DNA from: CALBPI01 sp039027435
GTDB taxonomy: Bacteria > Pseudomonadota > Gammaproteobacteria > Steroidobacterales > Woeseiaceae
Reading direction: 5' to 3'
NCBI GenBank assembly: GCA_039027435.1
Contig: JBCCKF010000007.1
Span: 1 to 64,000 of the forward strand
DNA length: 64,000 nt
Shown: piece by piece, positions 32,850 to 41,339 of the stretch
Layout: each line of letters begins with the position of its first letter
Numbering within the stretch: position 1 is the stretch's first letter
The notes under the pieces: generated by a model
Told to the model about the DNA's origin: nothing
Database searches by the model: none
Seen by the model: only the letters and a program-made list of their open reading frames with translations
Translations under genes and position numbers: made by a program

Positions 32850-34337
32850 CTAGGCAGTGCCCACAAAGCAGCCGTGAAACCCGAGCGGTAGCGAACGTGC
32901 CATTTCGGCTGTTGCCACCGGACCATTTGCAAGGTTCTGAGCGTCGAGAATGTAAACGCCCGACCGCGCGGTTTCGTAGTTGAGGTAGGTGCCGATCAGC
33001 CACCCACTGTTGCCGCGCTCGCCGGCGACGAACAACGGTTCCTCCACCATGTGGTGATCCGGAAATGCGCACCGCTGCTCTTTCCCTGACTCGGGATCGA
33101 CGCGAATGATCGCGTCTGAAACCGTGGGGGTAGATACATCACGATGGCCGACACCGAAGACCGGCGTAGATGCATTCACGAATCGCGAATCGATGCCGGG
33201 AAATTCCATGAGCGCGTCGGTTTTCTCGACACTGGCTTTACACGATTTCGGGCTTATCTGCAGCGTCGCAAGACGTGCCCGCGAGAACTCCGGATAACTG
33301 GCAGCATCCGCATCCATCAACGCGATCATGCCACTGTCCATTACACCGGCATCGTCATAAAGACTGACCCTGGCGACTATCTCATCACCCTGTTCAAAGG
33401 CGTGCGCCCCATGGAACACAAAACCAGGAGGTATCTCGATCGTACGGTGTTGTGACAAATCGCTCTTGTTGATGAGTAAGACGTGACTGCCGTTCTCCGG
33501 CGTCCACTGAAACGCATCGACGAAGGTATCGCCACCCGCCTCAAACAAATGCGCCCCCAGATAGAACACGAGCCACTGTTCGGTCATCAGGAAACTATGC
33601 GCATAGCTTCGAGCGGGTGTCGGCACCGCCTTGGCGTTGCGGATCGTGCTGTCCGGGGCGATTTCGTAAACGAAGATGGCACCGTTCGAACCGGCGTAAG
33701 GCGCGCTCCCGAAGTTCCAGAGCGTCCCGTCCTTATCCACCAGGGGATGCGCCGAAAACGGCATATGTGTGAGATCACTGCGCCAGTCCTTTCTTCCATG
33801 AGTCGCCAGCGTAGTCGGATCAACACCATAGGCAGAGCCACCTTCCCACAAAGCCAGCAGTTCACCATTCCATGGCAACAATGCGGTATTGGCGACATTA
33901 CCCGAGTCGTTGTTGCGACTGCCTTTGCCGTTTGGCACCACGGTGCCGGCCGCCGAATAAAAGAAACGTCCCGCAGCCTCCTCCTCGACGAACTTCTCGG
34001 TGTCGACGAACCTGCCCGTATGCGAAATGCCGTCCGCAGATATCTCGAAGCGCTGAATCATGCCGTCGCCATCGAACCAGTGTCGGTAGCGCAGGTCTGC
34101 ACGTTCTGTCTTGGCCGGTCCGTTTCGAAACAGAACACCGTGCAGTGCCTCAGGGATCTTGCCGGTCACTTCCAGTCGCAACGGATCATAGGATCGCATT
34201 GCGACACTCTGCCAACCCAGGCGCCAACCTCTCGCGCCCGATTTTGTCGAATCGATCCATTCAGATGCCAGACAAACCGGGATCTGACTCGCTGCCAGCG
34301 ATGCAAGACCTGCGCCGAGAAATTCACGTCGTTTCAT
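32850..34337 (-). CDS. Carotenoid oxygenase with Tat-like signal
   Basis: This encodes 495 residues. An N-terminal signal starts MKRREFLGAGLASLAA, a Tat-like twin-arginine pattern, which is unusual for this family. A seven-blade propeller domain follows. The four iron-ligand histidines can be placed in FSAHPLVDKDG, SYAHSFLMTEQW, FHGAHAFEQGD and the C-terminal GFHGCF. Carotenoid oxygenases cleave polyenes or stilbenes with O2. Export would put the activity in the periplasm or on the cell surface. Downstream of it in the same direction is nothing; upstream is DUF2141, 24 bp away, so the two form an operon. Confidence 0.88.
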   Translation of the reverse strand: MKRREFLGAGLASLAASQIPVCLASEWIDSTKSGARGWRLGWQSVAMRSYDPLRLEVTGKIPEALHGVLFRNGPAKTERADLRYRHWFDGDGMIQRFEISADGISHTGRFVDTEKFVEEEAAGRFFYSAAGTVVPNGKGSRNNDSGNVANTALLPWNGELLALWEGGSAYGVDPTTLATHGRKDWRSDLTHMPFSAHPLVDKDGTLWNFGSAPYAGSNGAIFVYEIAPDSTIRNAKAVPTPARSYAHSFLMTEQWLVFYLGAHLFEAGGDTFVDAFQWTPENGSHVLLINKSDLSQHRTIEIPPGFVFHGAHAFEQGDEIVARVSLYDDAGVMDSGMIALMDADAASYPEFSRARLATLQISPKSCKASVEKTDALMEFPGIDSRFVNASTPVFGVGHRDVSTPTVSDAIIRVDPESGKEQRCAFPDHHMVEEPLFVAGERGNSGWLIGTYLNYETARSGVYILDAQNLANGPVATAEMARSLPLGFHGCFVGTA

Positions 34338-34361
34338 TGTTTGCCCCTATTCGAAGTGCGC

Positions 34362-34790
34362 TCAGCGAAGCTCGATGGAAACCTTGTTATCCGTATCCTC
34401 ACGAACTTCGAACACCGCCTCCTCGAACGCCGGCGGTCCGAAACGGCCGCCATTGCCGCTGAAGCCATATCCTTCGATCGGCAAGCCCATCATGTTCTGA
34501 TCCATCTCACCATTGTCGTTGGCGTCGTGATAGAGCTTGATCGCATAGTCGCCCTCAGCGAGCTCCTCTAGCGACACCGAGACCGTCTCTGCGTCGACCT
34601 CTACACGCATCGCTTTCACGGGCGGCGCCTCACCATCATCGAAGCCAGCTGCCGAGTCGTACATGGCGATCATGAGCGCTCCGGTCAGCGCCTCGATATC
34701 TGAGACCTCGATTGTCAGATCAGCGGCTATTGCCGCGTTGCAAGACAGACTTGCTGCAATCGCAATCAGAATGGAACGGGGTTGGTTCAT
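34362..34790 (-). CDS. DUF2141 family periplasmic protein
   Basis: This encodes 142 residues with a signal peptide ending AIAA near residue 23. The mature domain has ADLTIEVSDIEALTGALMIAMYDS, then LAEGDYAIKLYHDANDNGEMD and PIEGYGFSGN. This is the standard pattern of DUF2141, a small beta-sandwich family often encoded beside carotenoid-related or oxygenase genes. Its function is unknown. It is the first gene of a - strand pair with the carotenoid oxygenase. It shares a divergent gap, which holds an 18-bp perfect palindrome, with the CBM9-like gene. Confidence 0.85.
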   Translation of the reverse strand: MNQPRSILIAIAASLSCNAAIAADLTIEVSDIEALTGALMIAMYDSAAGFDDGEAPPVKAMRVEVDAETVSVSLEELAEGDYAIKLYHDANDNGEMDQNMMGLPIEGYGFSGNGGRFGPPAFEEAVFEVREDTDNKVSIELR

Positions 34791-34865
34791 GGCTCAGCCT
34801 CCTGTCGTACACGTATTGATGACTTAAAGATATCCCCCAATGCAGCACTCGACATGTGCCGAAAG

Positions 34866-34883
34866 TCATAACGATCGTTATGA
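34866..34883. promoter_or_regulatory. 18-bp perfect palindrome, putative operator
   Basis: TCATAACGATCGTTATGA is a perfect palindrome in the divergent gap between DUF2141 and the CBM9-like gene, 33 bp before the + strand start. A dimeric regulator site is the simplest reading; no regulator gene is adjacent. Confidence 0.6.
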
Positions 34884-34916
34884 TGCGAGCAGCGCGAAGG
34901 AAACCGGGGGATAACA

Positions 34917-35675
34917 ATGCAACAACACACTTCGAAAACGCTCATAGCGTCTCTGCTGATGACACTACTCTTGTCCAGGGCCGATGCGGCACATGTGGAA
35001 GCGCGCAGCTACTACCAGGCGCCCCTGGCACCAAACGGCGTTGTGGTTGATGGAAGCGCCGATGATTCGGTGTGGTCAAACGCCGAGTGGCGGGTACTGG
35101 ATCAGCGTTGGCTCGGGCCCGAGTATTCGAAAGAGGACTTCGAGGGCCATTTCAAGATCGCGTGGACGAAGGAGCGCGTTTTCCTCCTGGTCGAGTTCAC
35201 CGACGACATTTTGATCGATACGCACCGAAATCCGCTGACGCAGTACTGGGATGATGATTGTCTCGAGGTATTCATCGACGAGGACCACTCAGGAGGCGAG
35301 CATCAGTACAACCACAATGCGTTCGCCTATCATTTTTCGCTGGACAATCAGGCGATTGATATTGGCACGGACGAGCAACCGCGAGCCTACAACGATCACA
35401 TCTCAAGCGCATGGCGCCAACAGGGTGACAAGATCGTGTGGGAGGTGAGCATCGCGCTATACGACGATAGCTTTGTCGACGATATGCCCGATCAAACACC
35501 GCAAACACTGACGACCGGCAAAATCATCGGCTTAATGGTCGCGTATTGCGACAATGATGGTAGCGAAATTCGCGAGAACTTCATCGGCTCAGAAACGGTC
35601 CCCTCGGGACCGACCGACCGTGGGTGGATCGACGCAGGGCTGTTTGGAACCGTCGAGCTCGTCAGCGCCGAATAG
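34917..35675 (+). CDS. CBM9-like exported domain protein
   Basis: This encodes 252 residues with a signal peptide ending ADA near residue 24. One domain follows: VVVDGSADDSVWSNAEW, a KIAWTKERVFLLVEFTDD strand pair, YWDDDCLEVFIDED, HQYNHNAFAYHFSLD and WRQQGDKIVWEVSIAL. This matches the family 9 carbohydrate-binding-like fold, as in the sugar-binding subunit of some polysaccharide enzymes and in haem-binding domains of cytochromes. No catalytic domain is attached. The gene faces DUF2141/carotenoid oxygenase across an 18-bp palindrome and is followed after 21 bp by the RluA gene. Confidence 0.78.
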   Translation: MQQHTSKTLIASLLMTLLLSRADAAHVEARSYYQAPLAPNGVVVDGSADDSVWSNAEWRVLDQRWLGPEYSKEDFEGHFKIAWTKERVFLLVEFTDDILIDTHRNPLTQYWDDDCLEVFIDEDHSGGEHQYNHNAFAYHFSLDNQAIDIGTDEQPRAYNDHISSAWRQQGDKIVWEVSIALYDDSFVDDMPDQTPQTLTTGKIIGLMVAYCDNDGSEIRENFIGSETVPSGPTDRGWIDAGLFGTVELVSAE

Positions 35676-35696
35676 GCGAGGCATTGCGGTACGCTG

Positions 35697-36506
35697 ATGA
35701 ACGACACACTCGAGACTCATTTGCGTGTGCACTCCTCCGGGGACAAGGCCGTCGATCTCTTGCACAAGGAAACGGCGCTTCCGAAGCAACGCATCAAACA
35801 CGCGATGAATTGCGGCGCTGTTTGGTTAACCCGCGACTTCGGCACTGCAAGACTGCGCCGCGCCACACGGAAACTGTTGCCTGGCGATGAGATTCATCTC
35901 TACTACAATCCGATCCTGCTCGGAGAGACACCCGAAGCGCCAGACCTGATCGCGGATGAACACGCGTTCTCGGTATGGTGCAAACCTGCCGGCTTACGCT
36001 CGCAGGGCTCCAAATGGGGCGATCACTGCACGGTCGTCCGCTGGGCGGAGAAGCACCTCACACCGACCCGGAATGGATTCACGGTTCACCGACTAGACCG
36101 AGCCGCCTCAGGTCTCATGGTGGTGGCCCATACCAAGCGCACGGCTGCGCACCTCGCGAATCAGTTTGCGGAGCGTGTGGTCGAGAAGCGATATCGTGCG
36201 ATAGTCCACGGAGATTGCTCCGGGATCGCATTGCCATTGCGCATCGATCTACCGCTCGACGACAAGCCTGCGCTTTCGGAGGTTACGGCGGTCGAATTCG
36301 CAGACGGTTCGTCGACGCTCGACATTCGAATCGAAACCGGGCGTAAGCATCAAATTCGGCGACACTTGGCCGAAATCGGCCACCCGATTATCGGCGATCG
36401 ACTCTACGGTGGTGCCGGCCCAGACGACCCGGACCTTCAGCTGCGCTCGGTCTACCTCGCTTTCGACCACCCTTTATCGGGCGAACGTCTGGAGTATGCT
36501 CTCTAG
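35697..36506 (+). CDS. RNA pseudouridine synthase, RluA family
   Basis: This encodes 269 residues. An S4-like N-terminal part (KAVDLLHKETALPKQRIKHAMNCGAVW) precedes the catalytic domain with the signature HRLDRAASGL, where Asp134 is the catalytic aspartate. ERVVEKRYRAIVHG and the RNA-binding motif GRKHQIRRHLAEIGHPIIGD complete the pattern. Members change uridine to pseudouridine in rRNA or tRNA; the exact target cannot be read from sequence. The DUF4240 gene overlaps its stop by 11 bp. A separate fragment of the same motif is found at 37160-37243. Confidence 0.92.
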   Translation: MNDTLETHLRVHSSGDKAVDLLHKETALPKQRIKHAMNCGAVWLTRDFGTARLRRATRKLLPGDEIHLYYNPILLGETPEAPDLIADEHAFSVWCKPAGLRSQGSKWGDHCTVVRWAEKHLTPTRNGFTVHRLDRAASGLMVVAHTKRTAAHLANQFAERVVEKRYRAIVHGDCSGIALPLRIDLPLDDKPALSEVTAVEFADGSSTLDIRIETGRKHQIRRHLAEIGHPIIGDRLYGGAGPDDPDLQLRSVYLAFDHPLSGERLEYAL

Positions 36507-37146
36507 CGTGGGCTTCTACCCCGAAATTCTGCTTGCCGCTTTCCTTGGCTTTCTGTTCATCGCGTGGACACTTCGCCTCGCGTTTCAGGCTGGACTGAAT
36601 TTTCCGGTGTACCCCGGCTTCTCGCCACTGCAGGGCACTGACACCAAAGACCTGATGGATGAAGACAAATTCTGGGCGCTTATCCAAAAAGCACGCAAGC
36701 GCAGTGGCAACAGTTACGAACGCCAAACCGAGATTCTTGTGGAACTCCTGAAGGGAGAACGACCGGAAGAAATCGTGAAGTTTCAAAAGGCCTTTGTGGC
36801 GCTCCTCGATCGCACCAACCACTTTCGATTGTGGGAGCGCATCTATGCGCTGAACTGGGGGTGCTCTGACGACACTTTCCATTACTTCAGAACATGGTGG
36901 ATCGCTCAGGGCAAGAACAAATTCTACTGGACCTTTCACCACCCGAGATTGCTGTACTTTGTCGCGATACGTGATTTTCTGGAGGCTTACGAAGGTATCG
37001 AGTATGCCGCGGACACGGCATACAAGGATCTAACCGGAAAAGAACTGCCCCCGGATGATCTTGTGATTGGCGATACCCGTGGCGAGCCGTTTTCCGAAGG
37101 CACCGTGTTCTTAAAGTACCCAGAGCTCGCATTCCTCGCCTGGTGA
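36496..37146 (+). CDS. DUF4240 family protein with N-terminal membrane helix
   Basis: This is 216 residues from the ATG at 36496; the frame extends upstream but inside the RluA gene. A membrane helix at about 8-28 (EILLAAFLGFLFIAWTLRLAF) is followed by DKFWALIQKARKRSG, the start of the uncharacterised DUF4240 domain, which continues through FQKAFVALLDRTNHFRLWERIYAL and DTFHYFRTWWIAQGK. Many DUF4240 proteins lack a helix, so this is a membrane-anchored variant. It lies between an intact RluA gene and a diverged RluA fragment. Its function is unknown. Confidence 0.8.
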   Translation: MLSSVGFYPEILLAAFLGFLFIAWTLRLAFQAGLNFPVYPGFSPLQGTDTKDLMDEDKFWALIQKARKRSGNSYERQTEILVELLKGERPEEIVKFQKAFVALLDRTNHFRLWERIYALNWGCSDDTFHYFRTWWIAQGKNKFYWTFHHPRLLYFVAIRDFLEAYEGIEYAADTAYKDLTGKELPPDDLVIGDTRGEPFSEGTVFLKYPELAFLAW

Positions 37147-37159
37147 TATTCGTTGTCAA

Positions 37160-37243
37160 CGAATCTCGAGGTTGACCATCCGGATCGAAGCTGGACGAAA
37201 GCACCAGATTCGCCGACACCTCGCAAATATCGGTCATCGGATA
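37160..37243 (+). pseudogene. RluA-type pseudouridine synthase fragment
   Basis: The frame reads RISRLTIRIEAG followed by RKHQIRRHLANIGHRI, the C-terminal RNA-binding motif of RluA enzymes, then loses homology. No start or catalytic HRLDR segment precedes it. It is clearly related to the 36322-36393 part of the intact gene but diverged at many bases, so it is an old relic and not a fresh copy. Confidence 0.65.
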
Positions 37244-37249
37244 AACCCC

Positions 37250-38653
37250 TCATATGAACGCCAGTGGCGACGAAGCAGCAAAGTTCGGCAGGTTCGGAAG
37301 CGCAGCGACAAGCTCCGTCTCGTTCAAACCAAACCACCTGCCGAGTGGTGCCGCCATCTGCTCCACCGATGACGTCGGAATCAACCGACCACCACCTGAA
37401 TCCTGTTCATGACCAACCGCAATCGGTGGTAAGTCTCCGTAGATCGCACCGCCTTGAACGGCACCGCCGACAACGAACTGGTGGCCACCCCATCCATGAT
37501 CAGTGCCATCGCCGTTCACGGCGAGAGTACGTCCGAAATCAGAGGCAGTGAACAGTGTCACGTCTCGCGATAACCCTTGTGCGAGCATTTCTGCATGAAA
37601 TGCAGTCACCGCTGAATCGATTGCGCGCAAAAGACTAGGCAAACTGGTTGCTTGCGACGAATGCGTATCGAAACCTCCCAATCCGACGAAGAATATTTGA
37701 CGACTTGCCTGCAGCGAATTGCGAACGCTGATCGCTTCGGCAACCGCACGCAATTGCGCGCCAAGTGGTGAAACAGGAAACACGGTACTGATTGGCTGCG
37801 CGCCGGCGAGTGCCGCGTTGTATCGATCATTTGAGTCAATCGCTGCGCGCTGGGCGCTCGCCATGTCACGTGCAAAGAGGTTTGCTGCCTGATAGCGCTC
37901 GCTTCTCAGCAATGCCCTCGCGGTGCTCTGCACCGATGCATCAACACCCTCGGTGGTCAGGAACTCAAGATCTTCCAAAAGGTCGATGCGGGTCGCGCCG
38001 CCTGAATTGGCATTGTAAGGCTGCGCGTTCTGTCCGGTTAGGAATAGACCATCGCCTGTACTGCTGATCGTTGAAAATTCCGGTGCACCATTGGCACTCA
38101 ATACCGCATCGGCAAAGCGACCACCCCAGCCGAACAGTGCACCCTCAGGCGCACTCGCCTGCCAGACCGCTTGTTGATCATTGTGCGAGAACAACCGCGG
38201 TGGCAACAAAACTGACTGTTGTTCAAATGAAATCCGATTGGTGGGTTGCACCAGCGGACCAACGTTGCCGATCACCGCTGCACTGCCTTGATCGTACAGT
38301 GCCTTGATACCAGCCAGCTCAGGCGGAAGCGCATATCGACGTGAACCAAACTGTGTGGCGTCGCTGGTTGTCAGTGGCAATAGACTGGTGCGAGATCGTG
38401 CGGCCCCCTGGGCCTGAAGGAGACTGCTGCGTATGGATGCGAACTGATCGTAGGAGGCCGGATCGTAAGGCAGCACTGTGTCGTGGCAATCCAAACCCCC
38501 GAACAGAAAGACGCACACCAGCGCACGATATCCACTGGTATCTGCGGCATGTGCATCGAATCCGCTTAACGCGGTGCCGACGCTGCCGATTCCCGCTGTT
38601 GCTAGTGAAGACGCAATCGCGTCGGAGAGAAATTGCCTGCGTGAGAATTTCAT
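37250..38653 (-). CDS. DUF1501 family protein, Tat-exported
   Basis: This encodes 467 residues. The N-terminus MKFSRRQFLSDAIAS is a Tat-type signal, followed by a hydrophobic segment and cleavage near residue 37. The body has ALVCVFLFGGLDCHDTVLPYD, IGNVGPLV, FVGLGGFDTHSSQ and ASDFGRTLAVNGDGTDHGWGGHQFVVGG, the alkaline-phosphatase-like landmarks of DUF1501. Members are secreted sulfatase/phosphatase-fold proteins of unknown substrate, nearly always paired with DUF1800. It follows the DUF1800 gene by 25 bp on the same strand. A second, shorter pair lies at 43075-45614. Confidence 0.9.
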   Translation of the reverse strand: MKFSRRQFLSDAIASSLATAGIGSVGTALSGFDAHAADTSGYRALVCVFLFGGLDCHDTVLPYDPASYDQFASIRSSLLQAQGAARSRTSLLPLTTSDATQFGSRRYALPPELAGIKALYDQGSAAVIGNVGPLVQPTNRISFEQQSVLLPPRLFSHNDQQAVWQASAPEGALFGWGGRFADAVLSANGAPEFSTISSTGDGLFLTGQNAQPYNANSGGATRIDLLEDLEFLTTEGVDASVQSTARALLRSERYQAANLFARDMASAQRAAIDSNDRYNAALAGAQPISTVFPVSPLGAQLRAVAEAISVRNSLQASRQIFFVGLGGFDTHSSQATSLPSLLRAIDSAVTAFHAEMLAQGLSRDVTLFTASDFGRTLAVNGDGTDHGWGGHQFVVGGAVQGGAIYGDLPPIAVGHEQDSGGGRLIPTSSVEQMAAPLGRWFGLNETELVAALPNLPNFAASSPLAFI

Positions 38654-38678
38654 TCGATGACTCCTGTGAGGTGTGCGC

Positions 38679-40532
38679 CTAGCGTTGCACCAGAAAATCG
38701 GGCGATAGCATCACGAGCAACACGGCGTTGTGGACCAACTCCTCGCTCGTGAAGTCAGCCTCGCTGCGCATGAGGTCCAGCGTCGATGCGATCTGCTCTC
38801 GACTCTCCGGACGTAAGGTGTCGTAGGTCAACTTGTCTGCAACAAGATCGACAAGCGCCGTTGAACTGGCGGCAAGCGAGAGTTCAGCACTGTAGTCGGG
38901 CACAAAACTCTGCCGAGCGAGATTTGGATCGAGGTTGACTCCAGCACCATCAAATATTTCGCGCAGCTCCTCGACATCGGCTGTGCGTGTTCCCGCTCGG
39001 ACAAAGTAACCGATGAAGTTTGCGTAACCGGGTGTCGACGATGCATTGACGATTTGCAATTCTGGAGCCGTCAAACCGCGCTGACCGGATTCACTGCCGG
39101 GTGCAATGTAGCCAGGTCGGTAGAAGTTGAAAACGGACGGTGCACGGTAAGGATGCTGCGAAAGGGCTAGAGTATCCTGGGTGTTCCAGAGCTCTGTCGT
39201 GAACTCCGGTGTGACGGTACCGACGTTGAACGCACGCGCCCAGGCAGTAAACCGAAGAATCGGTTCACGAACCTTCCCGAAGGCGTCGCTCGCCGATGTC
39301 GGCGATTGTCTCGCTTCGGTGTCGAACAAAACCGCTGCGATTGTCGCTGCAAGGTCCCCACGTTGAGACGTACCGACTGCCGAGCCATCAGGTAGCAGGT
39401 ACGTACCCGAATCGAAAGCACTTGCAACGCGCAGTATGTATCCCGGCGACGGGCTGCTGGTGGTGAGCCGTTGGATCAGCTGGCGCCCGATAAAAGGTCC
39501 GACATTCGGATGCGCAAAGATCACATTCAACGCTTGCGTGATGCTGGTTCTCGCATCGGTCGATGCTGGAATCGTCGTTCCGAGAAATTGCTTGACCGTG
39601 TCAGAGTGGTTTGTTGCCTCGATTCGCATCGGTCGCTGCCATTCTGGAAAGATGATATCAGGACCGCCGGGGCGCTCGGTGAAGTCGAGTTCAAGCCCTG
39701 TAAATACTCGGGCAAGTCCGGTGACGTCGACGTTGTTGTATGTCTCAATGGGCTGTCCGTTTACATCGAGCCGAGCAGATCCGTCAGCCTGCAATTCGAT
39801 CAGTCCAATCGAGAACAACTGCAGAATTTCGCGCGCATAATTTTCATCTGGCATGCGGCCGGTTAGAGGATCAGCCTTCTTGCTATCGATGTAGGTCAGA
39901 TAGAAACCCATCGCGGGGGAGTACGTCACCTCCTCGAGCAGAGTGCGGTAGTTCCCAAAGGCATTGCGTCGCAGAATGTCCTGATACCACGCAACCGCGT
40001 GAGGAACATCGCTTAGCGTTTCACCACCGGCGTTTGACACCACCAGAATTTGAGACAACGCGAATGCAACTCGCTGCCTCAGCTGATCGTCGGCGGCAAC
40101 CGCGTGAGTCCAGAACGCCATTGTCGTTGCCTCACCCGTAAACTCATTCAGTGGATCGGCCGACGTCAGGTCCGCCATTGCCTCATAACGCGCAAACTCT
40201 GGAATGATCAGCGTCGTTGGCTTCGCCAGTTCGGCCTCGAACCAAGCTGATGCACTACGACCCGTTAACGCGTCTAGATCTGCTGGCCTTGGACCAAAGG
40301 TCGCTTGCGTGAGAAATCGTGCAGTACTCGCCCTCGTGTCGAACGCCGAGCCAGATGCGCCGGGCGGCAACGGCGCGGGGACTGGCGGGGTGGGCATGGG
40401 GCCGGGCCCACTCGTCAGTGGCGGTGTTGATCCAATGGGTGATTGGCCACCCCCACCACATCCACCGAGAAATCCGATCAGAAGGGCCAATAGCAAGAAC
40501 AGTAATGGTGATTGGATTTTGTAGGAATCCAT
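38679..40532 (-). CDS. DUF1800 lipoprotein
   Basis: This is 617 residues from the ATG at 40532, preceded by GGGAG; a longer frame exists but lacks a signal. The signal is of lipoprotein type: a hydrophobic LLFLLLALLIGFLGGC puts the lipidated cysteine near residue 25, followed by a glycine and proline-rich linker to about residue 65. The DUF1800 domain starts at TARFLTQATFGPRPADLDAL. NYAREILQLFSIGL and AHPNVGPFIGRQLIQRL are further landmarks. Function is unknown. The start faces the response regulator at 40665 across a gap that holds a 22-bp inverted repeat. Confidence 0.88.
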   Translation of the reverse strand: MDSYKIQSPLLFLLLALLIGFLGGCGGGGQSPIGSTPPLTSGPGPMPTPPVPAPLPPGASGSAFDTRASTARFLTQATFGPRPADLDALTGRSASAWFEAELAKPTTLIIPEFARYEAMADLTSADPLNEFTGEATTMAFWTHAVAADDQLRQRVAFALSQILVVSNAGGETLSDVPHAVAWYQDILRRNAFGNYRTLLEEVTYSPAMGFYLTYIDSKKADPLTGRMPDENYAREILQLFSIGLIELQADGSARLDVNGQPIETYNNVDVTGLARVFTGLELDFTERPGGPDIIFPEWQRPMRIEATNHSDTVKQFLGTTIPASTDARTSITQALNVIFAHPNVGPFIGRQLIQRLTTSSPSPGYILRVASAFDSGTYLLPDGSAVGTSQRGDLAATIAAVLFDTEARQSPTSASDAFGKVREPILRFTAWARAFNVGTVTPEFTTELWNTQDTLALSQHPYRAPSVFNFYRPGYIAPGSESGQRGLTAPELQIVNASSTPGYANFIGYFVRAGTRTADVEELREIFDGAGVNLDPNLARQSFVPDYSAELSLAASSTALVDLVADKLTYDTLRPESREQIASTLDLMRSEADFTSEELVHNAVLLVMLSPDFLVQR

Positions 40533-40605
40533 GGCAACTCCCGTTGGCGCGACAACCCGTCGAGAACCGACAGTACGCCAGCGCAGGTGACACCAGGATG
40601 GACTG

Positions 40606-40627
40606 CACATTAACGATATTTAATGTG
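40606..40627. promoter_or_regulatory. Inverted repeat in the DUF1800/response regulator gap
   Basis: CACATTAA (40606-40613) and TTAATGTG (40620-40627) form a perfect 8-6-8 inverted repeat between divergent genes. A TAAAAT (40650-40655) that could be a -10 box lies between it and the regulator start. Confidence 0.6.
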
Positions 40628-40664
40628 ACATCAGCGCAGTGCAAACGCCTAAAATGACGAAGTC

Positions 40665-41339
40665 ATGAACATACTCATTGCCGAAGACGACCACGAAATC
40701 AGCGACTACATTATGAAAGGTCTTCGCGAGGCCGGACATAATGCACAAGCGGTGGACGATGGCGATACCGCACTGATCGAGGCTTCACATGGCACCTTTG
40801 ACGTATTGATTGTCGACCGCATGCTGCCCGGTACTGACGGACTGAGCATCGTCCGCGCGTTGCGCGCTATGGGCAAAGACACGCCAGTGCTTATTCTCAG
40901 CGCGCTCGGTGAGGTTGACCATCGCGTGGAAGGACTGCGAGCGGGCTCCGACGATTATCTGAGCAAGCCATTCGCATTCAGTGAAGTGCTGGCACGCGTC
41001 GAAGCGCTCGGTCGACGTCAGCGAGATGTCAACAGCGCACCCACACAACTGCGTGTTGGTGATCTGGTGCTCGACAAGTTGACTCGATCGGCGACTCGCA
41101 ACGGTACCGAGATTGAGCTGTTACCGCGAGAATACGCTCTGCTTGAATATCTAATGGACCACGCAGAGCAAATCGTCACTCGCACAATGCTGCTTGAAAA
41201 ACTCTGGGGTCTGAATTTTGATCCACAGACCAACATTGTTGACGTTCATATCTCACGACTCCGGCAAAAAATCGATAGAGAATTTGACACACCATTGATC
41301 CATACAGTCAGAGGCATGGGCTATGTCGTCCGCGGCTAG
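40665..41339 (+). CDS. OmpR-family response regulator
   Basis: This encodes 224 residues. The receiver has acidic residues at 7-9 (EDDHE), the phospho-acceptor Asp51 (LIVDRMLPGTDG) and the lysine in LSKPFAF. The winged-helix domain (about 125-222) contains EIELLPREYALLEYLMDHAEQIVTRTMLLEKLW and the HTVRGMGYVVR wing. The style is that of CusR/CopR/TctD-like regulators. It overlaps the kinase gene by 17 bp and is flanked on both sides by DUF1800/DUF1501 pairs, which makes those the natural targets. Confidence 0.92.
   Translation: MNILIAEDDHEISDYIMKGLREAGHNAQAVDDGDTALIEASHGTFDVLIVDRMLPGTDGLSIVRALRAMGKDTPVLILSALGEVDHRVEGLRAGSDDYLSKPFAFSEVLARVEALGRRQRDVNSAPTQLRVGDLVLDKLTRSATRNGTEIELLPREYALLEYLMDHAEQIVTRTMLLEKLWGLNFDPQTNIVDVHISRLRQKIDREFDTPLIHTVRGMGYVVRG

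Noticed and set aside
33483..34571. 362-codon open frame on the + strand opposite the carotenoid oxygenase and DUF2141
   Set aside because: It spans two real - strand genes with clear family motifs and signal peptides; its product looks random (R, H, C and S rich).
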